A stretch of 64,000 nt of DNA from Penelope pileata (lineage: Eukaryota > Chordata > Aves > Galliformes > Cracidae): assembly GCA_013396635.1 (NCBI GenBank), contig WBMW01001305.1:486811-550810 (forward strand). The letters are read 5' to 3'. The stretch's first letter is position 1; every line of letters starts with the position of its first letter. A program made the position numbers and the translations under genes. The notes under the pieces were generated by a model that made no database searches, was not told the origin of the DNA, and saw only the letters and a list, made by a program, of their open reading frames with translations. Positions 55,401 to 64,000 of this stretch are shown here, piece by piece.

Positions 55401-58400
55401 TAAGTAAAGACTATTTTTCCTTTATGCATAATTTTCAATTTGTCACTGAATTTCATCTTCTGTTCAATTTGCCCACTCATTCAGTTATGTAACACTTCTG
55501 CAGTTCTTCTTAGGTGATTGTCATCCATACCAACTTCAGTGAAGTGACGTTAATCAACCTCCCCTCAGTTCTCACCTCTTTCACTAAATCACTTATGACT
55601 ATGGTGAAGGTATTACAGGTCCCAGCACAAATCCTTGGAAGATTGCTTTGCTTAAGATAATGCTTTGCATTATCTTAAGGCTCATTCATACAATCATTCA
55701 TTTCCCAGTGATGTTAAAAGATAGACCTTACCATTTGTCTCCTAGCAGGCTTTGAAAAGAAAGTGACAACATCCTTCAATATGTTTTCACTTTTTTCTGC
55801 TGCATTACAGTTTCTGGGATATTTATTGTAGGAACATTGCCCAACCGTTGTCTAGAAATAAAAATAACGATCACTGCTTGATTTTAAACATCAGCTAATA
55901 AACAGAAGACAGATTTCTGAAAAGCAAGAAGCTCAAAAGGGAACTTTTTCTTTCAGAATTCTCGAATACATGGGGCTGAAGATCATCTTATCCTTGCTCA
56001 GTCTGCTCCATTATGCTAACATACTTTTACGCTTCCCTGTTACAGTGAGTTACACAGAACGTGTGGAGAAGAAAATATAATAAGCCAGAAAGGGTCTTGA
56101 GTTATTTTGTGCTCATTTCAGTCAATGACTGTAGGCATATATAGAGATATCGTAGACACAAGGCATCTGTTGTACCCTATTTTAGCTGACTCTTATGAAT
56201 ATTAATGTTTTACAAAGGAAGGACTGTGTACTGTATGTTCTGCGTAACGATAAATGCTCTGTTTTGATATGAAATAACTAAGGCTGATAGACTAGAGTCT
56301 TTAAGGAGTTGTTCAGTACAGAAATCCTTGGATTTTTTTTTAATACTGCACTCTGCTACTTAATAGCAGGAGTGAACTGAAAAACACAAAACACAAATGC
56401 ATGCCAAAAGTCAAGCTTTGCACAGAAGGATTAACTGAATTCAGTGGCCTTCTACTAAGAACCTAAGCTATTAGATAGGATTGAAAGAAAGGAATAAAAA
56501 TTGAATACACACTTGGTACCTACTCCTGCTATGCTGTGCTTTTGGTTTTCATAGAATTCGTATAGATATAGTAAAATATTAAATAATAACGTTTACTTAC
56601 CTTGATGTCCAAGACGTTGAATAATTTGAAGTCATGCGGTGGAAAAGCATTAGGTATCATTATCTCTAAGTTTATGTTTGGAGCCATACTTGGTCCAGCA
56701 CTGATAACCTTGTGGGGAAGAATGTTATGTTTAAAGCTTTGACTATAGGTAGCTATTCAAGTAACAAATATATGTATATAAATACATGAACTTCACAAAA
56801 CAGGGTAGCTCCTACATTGTTATGCTGTCAAAAAACTGGATTCTGCTAGTGCTGTAACGTTAGGTAACGTTAGAAAAGATGACTGAGTTGCTTAATTCAT
56901 TCTGCAGGCTTACTGAATACTTCACTTCTCTGTACCCAATGAGTAAATGGTGCGTATTTGTGATGACTGCCCCGAGGTCATACAGACTGCCTTCCGGGAG
57001 AATGTGCAAAAAGAACTAAGAGTAAGAGATTAATGTCTGTTTCCTCATTTTAATCCATTGGAGACAAATCTGATACCTATAGATCCTCTTATAAGTAGCT
57101 CCTTGCTTCATTTACTTACCATAAGATAATTCCTTTTAAACTGTTCCTTAATTGCAGAAGTGGCAAGTCAGAACTGCTCTACCGCTTTCAGTCCTGCATC
57201 TGTAAATGTTTTCTTGTCTGGCCATTCAATAGAAGATTGTCCAGGCCAAAAAAAAGTGTTCTAAGAGGGATTAACGGCCCTTTCCATCACTAATGCTTAA
57301 AAATTGCTTTTTGCCCTTGTACTTTCAAAAACTTATTGACCTTATTGACCATACAGTTTGTTTTAATAAACACTGAAAATCTAAGCATTAATCTTCAAAA
57401 CAAGGATAATAAGGTTTACAAAGAAAAGCTCTTACATGGAAAGTGAAGTTGATATTCTCCTCCATACATGTAACTGGTGATTCTTTCTCATTTGTTCCAT
57501 AAACAAACGAAGCTGGTGTTACAAATCTACAACAGTTTAGAAGTTATTAAATAATTTGACATATAGCATTAGCATAACTTTCTGCTCTATGAGATCTCTT
57601 ATAAGGCTGATGTTAAGAAAAGAACTACCCAAGTTTACTGTTACGTAAAGCCAGGAACACTGAGTAGAAGTCTACCCTTATGCTATTTGCACTTAAAGGC
57701 AGGTGAATCAAGAAAAGTTACAACACCTCACCAAAAACTATGCTCTATGAATGTGCCACAACAAATCCAGAACATGGCCCATGCAAAGCATGGAATCTGA
57801 GGCATGCAACATCACAGTCTAATTTCACATTGAGAAAGACATCAATAAAGCAGAATGAACAACGTTGTGAGAACTGGCTGCTCTTCAACATCCAGCTGAA
57901 GTACCTTTTGTTTCCTTAGCAGTAGGCTTTCAGTTCTCTCTATCTTCATCTCCTTCCTAAACTTTCAAAATTAATTTGCATTTTCAGGAGCTCAGGACTG
58001 TTTGTTCCAGAGGAACAAGAAAACAAGGCATCAAGAGAAAGTTGCTATAAAAGTCTAATATATCTTTTTCTTCCTGAGACATTTAATTGGATAGTCAAAT
58101 AAGATACAGCTGCAAAACTCACTGTGTTAGAATTAGTAACTGATGCCATCTGTTACTGGAATAAATGATAGAATATCTATTTTGGTTCTTAGATTAGCAT
58201 TCATTTATCACATTCAGTGTGCAGGACCCTATTTGTGCAGGTTTTCAAAATTCTTTCATGACTTTGTGTGTGTGGTTAAGTCCTTCAGTGGGGTTTCTCA
58301 CACACGTGAGAAACTGCACTTTTTAAAGACTAAGAATTCCAGTGTCAGTGCTTCATTCATAATGTATTTCAGAATTTTTGTAGAAACTCATGTAAACATC

Positions 58401-61400
58401 CTGCCCAGTTCTTCACTTTTGAAAGAAACTTTGTTTAAAGAAAATAAAATCAAATAGTACTGCTATCCTTTTTTTTTAAAGAAATGCTTCTTTCTATCAG
58501 AAATATTCCAGTTCTTAGAAATACCAGTCAATTAAGAGACAATTTAAAAGCACCATAAAGATATTATTGGTCTGGTCTCACAGTAATAGAAACAAAAGCT
58601 TAGAAATATATGGGACAGACTCCAGAATAGCTGTGCCATCTCATTCTCAACGTTTTTCAGCTACCTCACACTTCTGCTTAAAAGCTTTGGGAATTCTGAA
58701 TAGAAAGAAGACAACAGTCTTATGGATTTGCAGGTATAGCAAGAGCTGACTTACCCGTGAGCATTTAACTCAATCTCGTACTTTAGAGGTACAACTACAG
58801 TTAGCATGTTATCCAATAACATGTTCTCATCTTCATTTTTGCTATAAAAGAAATAGTATAGAATACATTATCACACGCTAGGCATTATTATATACAAATA
58901 CGGTCTCTCAGCTTCTTAAAAAACCCCAACATTGTACTGGTAACAACACATAAGGCACTAAAAAAGAAGAGATTTATGCAAGCAGAAATCTGCTCATTAC
59001 TAAAATATCTTTTTTTTTTTTTTTTTTTTTAATTTCCCTTTTTCTAAGAAGATTTTGCACTGGATATGCTTTCTTGTAGTTGTGCTTCATTAAGTCTTTT
59101 CAGTTTTCTCTATCCTGTTTTCCAAAGTTAAGAATAATTCCCATCGAGCAATTTTTATTAGACTTTACCAGCTAGCATTAATGATGATGTTGAGGTCGTC
59201 ATCTGCTCTGGTAAAAGAGGTTGCATCCAAAAGGAAAGTGAAATCCAGCTGTAGAACAAACAAACAAAAAAAACCTTTATATTAAATGATAGTGTGTCTT
59301 AACACAGATTTATTGGACTCATTTAATTTCTTGTTCCTTCTAAGAAAAATTAAGGACTAAGTAAATACTTGCTTTTTGTATCTTCTACTCGTTTTCTGTG
59401 GGCCTAACACATCTGCTCATAACCTTAGTCAATTTACTTGTCTGGGAAGCCAACCACAACAAGCGATACATAAACAAAGAATGTTGTCCCTTAATGTATT
59501 TATCCAGGGAGAATTCAACAAGATAGCAACGTTACAAGGAAGATTACTTGGGAACGAGGGAGAGATTTTGCAAAACTTTTTTTCCCCTGAAAGTCCTGTC
59601 AACGTACTTAGAGTGCTTTTAAAGCAGAAACTTCATGCATAGCTTACCTTTGATTTTTGATCTACGTACAAATAACCAACACTGCACTCAAGTTTCACTG
59701 CATGACTTTCTTTGTCTAATACTTCACAGTATATCTGTTTTTCTTCCTAAAATTGAGGAAAATTACTAATGATTAAAATAAAGCAATTACTTTCAGACAT
59801 TTTAAATTGCATGCACAGATTAAAATTGATATTTTTTCCACTGATAAAATATAAAGAATTTTTATACTATTTGAAAATATGTAGAATATTCATAGTATTC
59901 ATGACTTCTTTAACATATCCTTAACATTGATTAATGCATCCCGTTACTCCATGTTCTGTTTGCCATCAGAGAAGCTAACGTGTTTAAAACCAGACTCTAA
60001 AATGTGTGTGGGAGGCCATTCTACACAGATCAGTTGTTTTAAAAAGACACAAAGAGAGAACAGGCAGATCTGTGACCTCTTCGTAAGACTGAAAAAGATC
60101 CAAGTTAAGATCTTTGTGATCACTGGAAAGGTGATCAACAGATAAAAAGTAGCAGTAACATACAGAAATACATTTAGAAACAATGTTTCTCTTTTTATTG
60201 TTACTGTCATATCTTGTTGAAATTAATTAAAAGTGACCTACATTGATTAAATGACACTTATTCTGTGGCCTAGGTAGCTAGAAGTCTAAGAACCTCAGAA
60301 GTGATTTTGTCAGCTTTCTTTGGTGTGTGTGAGGGGTTAATTTTCAGTATCTGAAAAAGCTCAGCAATCCATTACCATATTTGGAAAATGTCTGGCTGAG
60401 AAAGAAGAATATCAAAGCACTATTGTTTGGCAGATTTTCTTGTTCTTACCAGTTCTAAAATTCGGATGAAATAAAGGCCTTTAGGGATTTGAATGTGGAG
60501 GACAGTTTCATATGCATCATCTCCAGCATTGTACAGAGAAATGTTCAACAACAAAGTCTTTGTGCTTCCAACAGCAAGGTAAGTTTTCTTATCGTGAGGC
60601 CTGAAAAAATAAAGATCATAATATCAGTGAAAAATAATTCTATACACCGCTTGCATACAAAACATTTCTTCTCCTGCTCCTTTAGTTAATTTTATCTGGT
60701 TCTGAAAAAGGCTGAGCTGGAAATCATTAAGAGTGCGTTTACTCAGTCCTCTTACCTGAAGGTACAACAACAGATGATGGTCAGCTGCAGCACCGTGCCA
60801 TCTAGGGCCTGAGGCTGTTAATGTGAAAGGTGTTATCAGACCTGCGGTGCTTCTGGCTTTTGCAGGATAGGCCTTTCCTTAGAGAAAAGAGTAGCAAAGT
60901 GCTACTGCTGCAGTATTTTCAGACATGATTTCGAAGTCCACTCAAGTTAATATGACACAGGCCACAAGAAGGGTAAGTGATCGTGCCTATCTTGTGATCT
61001 ATGTAATGTTCTGTAATCATGTTACAAGTACAGACACCCTATGAGGGCCTAAAAGTAAACTTCAGCTTGACATTAAAGTTTAATTAAGACTTGTAGAAGG
61101 GTTGCCTAGAAATAGACATTTATCAGATATTCTGGCTCGAAACCAAAGCATTAGTCACTGAACACCTTTGGGAAAGAAGCTGGCACTTAGACAAGCAACA
61201 GAAGGTAAAAGCACTGCATAAGCAGATAGGTTCCAAGACAAAAGCAAATTAAAGAGAAACACGGTGTTAATATTTCAGTAGCTTGATTAAGTTTAGGTTA
61301 AACTTCAAAAATTATTTTACTCGTTATATGCTTACCATTCAGTCCTCTTCTATGCATTAAAGCCAAGCTCATAAACAGCACATCGTCACAAAGAAGCCTC

Positions 61401-64000
61401 CCAGCTTAACACACAAGTACACAAAAGCACCAGGTGCACATCTGGGACAACAACAAAGCTGAACCAGAGCTTTTCCCTGGTAATCATATTTCATTCTTCA
61501 TTAAAAAATGCATGATGTGGACTAGAAATTTACAGAGCAGGCCAAAATCTGAGCAATTGAAACAAAACGTGATAGTGTATATATGAAGACTCATAACTCA
61601 GCAAGTAAGTAAAGCATTACATCAATGCCCCTATTTGATCTCATTTTTTTAAGACTAAAAGTGTTTGCTTTGCTGTTCAAGGATAATGAATGCATTCTGT
61701 CTAGACAAAATAAATTAATGCTTCACAGCTAACTAGTTTTTAATCGAGATACCAGGGGCACAATGTAATTTAAGGTGATGCTTCACACTTTATGAGGATA
61801 TTTAGCCTATTTATTTACACTGAAAAGCTGCTACTGGTACCGAATGCCAAGCAGGTATGCTGTAATCTGTTTTCCTTTCTTAGACCTTTGAAGCAGTTAC
61901 AAAATTGCATTGCTAATATCACAAATGGAGAAGCTGCACAATCTTTCCCTCTAAAAAGTTTATGATCATTCAAACAAAAAACCTGAAAGCCTGAGAAAAT
62001 GGAAGGCCTTAAGATTCATGTTTAAGTAGGAAAAAAGACACTGATTTTATTTTGAAATCTAAGATGAAAAAGCTTGTGCTCAGGATCACACAGGTGTGAT
62101 TAATCAGCATTATGTGCTTGCTGTCATCATTTGGTGTCATTTTAGGATGTTCTATGAGATAAACCTTGTATCTTGATTAAAGTAGAATCAACTTTAAAAG
62201 TGATAAACTACGCAAAAAATCCAAGTCTCACACAAAATACCCAGCAACCTGAAATTCACAACAGGTACAATTTTTCCATTTTTGCATACCAACAGCCCGT
62301 GTTTCTTACTTCAAAGTACAATATTGAATAAACAAAAAGGTTGTGATGATAAAATGTAGCTTGAAATCTAACCATTAATATTGAATACAAATGATGGCAC
62401 ACAGCTTCAAACTTTCTAAAGATGATGGTAAATGGAAGTATCTCTCACAAAGCATGGCCTAGTGTAATATTCTTCAAGATAATAATAATTTTATTTAAAT
62501 ACTTTGCAAGTGCATTAATGATATTTTATAGGAACAGGATTTAAACATGATACCTAATTGGAAGGAATGAGAAAAACTGAAACATAATAAGGGAGCTCAA
62601 AAAAAATTGGGCTGTAAATTAGAAAAAAAAAATCACAAAGCAAAATTAATTTTGGAAAACACGAGCTAATTCATGTAGGGAAAAAGAGCTTAAACCTTGC
62701 AAAATACTCAACCATCTGGTCTCTCAATCAGCAGTATAAAGAGTATTACTGTCTTCAGTTTAAGTAAATGAAGAAAAAGAACCACTTAATTCATAATTGA
62801 AAGGATAAATATAGCAATGTCTTAGTAGAAAACTGAAGAATCTTCTTTGTACGGTGCAAGAACAGTATCTTCGTAAAAGCTACAGAAATAATTGAGTTTG
62901 AGAATACATCAGTGATTATGAGGTCTACCTACTGAATGTGCATCTTGCCCTGTATATTAGCACACTTATGTACAAAGCATGGAATACAAGGGTACCTTTT
63001 TGCCAGCTTGATATTACTTTACGAGCTGTAGAGTTTTCTAATTATGCAAGAACAGTTCTTCAGTTAAGTACATTTCTGTTACCTTTCCTGGAAGATTTAT
63101 GATTTGAATATTCTTCAACTAAATAGACTTTTCTTCCTCACACTTTTTCAAGGAGTTCATAGTCTATTTTTGCAAATTTGTTGTCTTTACATTTGAAAGA
63201 ATAAGGAGCAATTCAGATAAAATTGAATCCATACTTACTTTTGAAAAGCAACTTTTGCAGAAACTCTCAAGTCAGCAGAGCAATTTTCCTGGGAGCAAAA
63301 TCTTGCAAAAACAAACTATAAAAGACAAAAAATGAACAAAAAACAACAACAAAAAGACACTGTAGTATACTATGGAGAACATATAAAAAGAAAATACCAC
63401 TTTGTTACCAAGTATATGGAACTGGCTAATGGCTCTTGGTCCTAGAAATGGTTCAGTAGCTTATGATTTGCCATTTTGTGATCACATTCTGTGCACCAAG
63501 ACCTACAGACAGGCATTCAAGGCTGGTGTTTAATCTCTCACCATGAAACCAGTGGGTGCACATTCAGCTGATTTTAAAAGCAGTACACTATAAGGACAGA
63601 GCATTTTAGAGGACCTGGAACTGAGGTCTCTGCAGTCTCTTCTATGATATGACAGAGTGACTCTTGCAAGAGAATTCTACTACACAAACTTTACTTATCA
63701 AACTGTAGGTTTGATGAGACTCGAGATACTGTGAGTTGCTTGTGTCTAAGCCCTGGTTGTCAGGATGCCACAGAGCACGTGTATATCACTTGTCACTGTA
63801 CTCAGCAACTCTGTGTCTCCTAAAACAAAATTTGTCAAACAAAATTTTGTGTGAAGCTTCTTCTAACTGAAGATTAAAATGTGAATATTTACTTACTGCA
63901 TTTGAAAGAGGTCATACACTAACCTTGCTTTTTATAACATCTTTTTCTTTCCTCTTTTGAAGAACTGGTTGAAGTGGAGAAAATTCTTGAGTATTTCTTT
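52356..64000 (-). CDS. ITGA4: Integrin alpha-4, C-terminal thirteen coding exons (partial)
   Basis: Alpha-4 pairs with beta-1 or beta-7 (VLA-4, LPAM-1) on leukocytes and other cells and binds VCAM-1, fibronectin and MAdCAM-1. Exons in transcript order (high to low coordinates) are 64000-63924 (cut by the window), 63315-63239, 60600-60450, 59746-59648, 59248-59169, 58841-58755, 57526-57436, 56708-56601, 55851-55732, 54364-54245, 53721-53623, 53419-53300 and 52448-52356. Every junction is GT-AG and phase-consistent, giving about 439 residues without an internal stop. They cover the distal extracellular leg (thigh/calf region), one transmembrane helix, GFFKRQYK and a 30-residue last exon. N-glycosylation sequons NCS, NIS, NAS and NFT are visible. 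If the gene has 28 exons as in human, these are exons 16-28. The ligand-binding propeller lies beyond the right edge. Confidence 0.98.
53300..53419 (-). CDS. ITGA4: ITGA4 transmembrane exon
   Basis: This 120-nt, phase 0 to 0 exon follows the acceptor CACTTTTCAG and precedes the donor GTAGGT. It encodes VYFEGVHHQKPKYHVTVLII, then GIGLIAGITLFILLSLILWK. The hydrophobic stretch of about 23 residues ending in WK is the single transmembrane helix. Confidence 0.98.
53623..53721 (-). CDS. ITGA4: ITGA4 exon, membrane-proximal ectodomain
   Basis: This 99-nt, phase 0 to 0 exon lies between the acceptor TTAAAATCAG and the donor GTAAGA. It encodes DDASALKFEVRVTASPEKKA and KVIELQKDKQVAY, aligning with human ETSALKFEIRAT and VIELNKDENVAH. 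Confidence 0.97.
54245..54364 (-). CDS. ITGA4: ITGA4 exon, distal leg domain
   Basis: This 120-nt, phase 0 to 0 exon follows the acceptor CCCTCTACAG and precedes the donor GTAACA. It encodes YCMKNDNLCLQIHCKLGNME and SGKEATVQLHLEATPSLLEM. The GNMESGKEA block matches human GKMESGKEA. Three cysteines are present. Confidence 0.97.
55651..55679. repeat. Perfect 13-bp-stem hairpin, 3-base loop
   Basis: CTTAAGATAATGC at 55651-55663 and its exact reverse complement GCATTATCTTAAG at 55667-55679 flank TTT. It lies in an ITGA4 intron, about 50 bp from an exon donor. Confidence 0.9.
55732..55851 (-). CDS. ITGA4: ITGA4 exon, distal leg domain
   Basis: This 120-nt, phase 0 to 0 exon follows the acceptor TATTTCTAG and precedes the donor GTAAGG. 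It encodes TTVGQCSYNKYPRNCNAAEK and SENILKDVVTFFSKPARRQM. The two-cysteine spacing matches the human GECHFENYQRVC segment although the loop is diverged. Confidence 0.96.
56601..56708 (-). CDS. ITGA4: ITGA4 exon, distal leg domain
   Basis: This 108-nt, phase 0 to 0 exon follows the acceptor CCCCACAAG and precedes the donor GTAAGT. It encodes VISAGPSMAPNINLEIMIPN and AFPPHDFKLFNVLDIK, clearly aligning with human SMAPNVSVEIMVPNSF and KLFNILDVQ. Confidence 0.97.
57436..57526 (-). CDS. ITGA4: ITGA4 exon, extracellular leg
   Basis: This 91-nt, phase 2 to 0 exon follows the acceptor CTGTTGTAG and precedes the donor GTAAGA. It encodes FVTPASFVYGTNEKESPVTC and MEENINFTFH. The NFT sequon corresponds to NLT in the human protein. 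Confidence 0.97.
58293..58314. repeat. 9-bp-stem inverted repeat
   Basis: GTTTCTCAC (58293-58301) and GTGAGAAAC (58306-58314) are separated by four bases, in an ITGA4 intron. Confidence 0.85.
58755..58841 (-). CDS. ITGA4: ITGA4 exon, extracellular leg
   Basis: This 87-nt, phase 2 to 2 exon follows the acceptor CTTTTATAG and precedes the donor GTAAGT. It encodes KNEDENMLLDNMLTVVVPLK and YEIELNAHG, aligning with human ENEEEMDN and IPLKYEVKLTVHG. Confidence 0.97.
59169..59248 (-). CDS. ITGA4: ITGA4 exon, extracellular leg
   Basis: This 80-nt, phase 0 to 2 exon follows the acceptor GTTCTACAG and precedes the donor GTAAAG. It encodes LDFTFLLDATSFTRADDDLN and IIINAS plus a split Cys codon. NAS forms a glycosylation sequon with the following Cys conserved. 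Confidence 0.96.
59648..59746 (-). CDS. ITGA4: ITGA4 exon, extracellular leg
   Basis: This 99-nt, phase 0 to 0 exon follows the acceptor CAATTTTAG and precedes the donor GTAAGC. It encodes EEKQIYCEVLDKESHAVKLE and CSVGYLYVDQKSK, matching human EEKQINCEV and LDCSIGYIYVD. Confidence 0.97.
60450..60600 (-). CDS. ITGA4: ITGA4 exon, extracellular leg
   Basis: This 151-nt, phase 2 to 0 exon follows the acceptor ATTTTTTCAG and precedes the donor GTAAGA. It encodes PHDKKTYLAVGSTKTLLLNI, SLYNAGDDAYETVLHIQIPK and GLYFIRILEL. It is one of the best conserved ITGA4 segments in the window and carries an NIS sequon. Confidence 0.98.
63239..63315 (-). CDS. ITGA4: ITGA4 exon, extracellular leg
   Basis: This 77-nt, phase 0 to 2 exon follows the acceptor TTTTATAG and precedes the donor GTAAGT. 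It encodes FVFARFCSQENCSADLRVSA and KVAFQ, matching human FARFCAHENCSADLQVSAKI, and includes the NCS sequon. Confidence 0.97.
63924..64000 (-). CDS. ITGA4: ITGA4 exon, cut by the window edge
   Basis: Only the 3' 77 nt of this exon are visible; its acceptor lies beyond position 64000 and the donor is GTTAGT. It encodes RNTQEFSPLQPVLQKRKEKD and VIKSK. EFSPLQPVL is shared with human alpha-4. Confidence 0.93.

Larger units (their letters stand above)
52449..63923 (-). other. ITGA4 introns within the window
   Basis: Twelve introns of about 0.2 to 2.6 kb separate the exons listed. The largest are 60601-63238 and 54365-55731. No mobile element was recognised in them. Notable items are a perfect hairpin at 55651-55679, an inverted repeat at 58293-58314 and a T21 run at 59010-59030. 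The remainder is AT-rich sequence without visible features. Confidence 0.7.

Overview
The window is vertebrate nuclear DNA, most likely from a bird and probably a galliform. It is AT-rich and intron-dominated, with GT-AG splicing. Its interspersed repeats are CR1-type LINE ends, several terminating in the ATTCTATG/ATTCTGTG-like tail typical of avian CR1. No prokaryotic operon, phage, CRISPR array or other compact accessory system is visible.

Two protein-coding genes can be rebuilt exon by exon, and they converge tail to tail. On the + strand, positions 19663-48470 hold twelve coding exons of CERKL (ceramide kinase-like). They run from the exon with the KLKRR basic motif to the stop codon, and reading phase is kept across every junction. 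The first coding exon is not recovered. A GC-rich, promoter-like stretch at 1-117 ends at an ambiguous base (118), after which composition drops abruptly, so exon 1 is probably cut or misassembled there. On the - strand, positions 52356-64000 hold the last thirteen coding exons of ITGA4 (integrin alpha-4). They cover the distal extracellular leg domains, the transmembrane helix, the GFFKR motif and the cytoplasmic tail. The 5' part of ITGA4 lies beyond the right edge. CERKL and ITGA4 are also convergent neighbours in mammals, which supports both calls.

Layout: 1-117 GC-rich putative promoter or 5' end; 119-19662 long intron 1, with GC-rich patches and small tandem repeats; 19663-48470 CERKL exons 2-13, with CR1 insertions in introns 1, 2, 5 and 6 and an assembly gap in intron 3; about 48800-50200 a short gap between the genes, holding an old CR1; 50200-52355 the probable ITGA4 3' UTR; 52356-64000 ITGA4.

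The two genes do not form one pathway. CERKL is a lipid-kinase-like protein linked to photoreceptor survival, and ITGA4 is a leukocyte and mesenchymal adhesion receptor. I found no convincing undescribed system. The items most worth checking are the missing CERKL exon 1, a phase-compatible GC-rich candidate alternative first exon, changes in the paxillin-binding part of the alpha-4 tail, a species-specific CERKL C terminus, a CR1 about 30 bp from a splice donor, and a few unusually perfect intronic hairpins.
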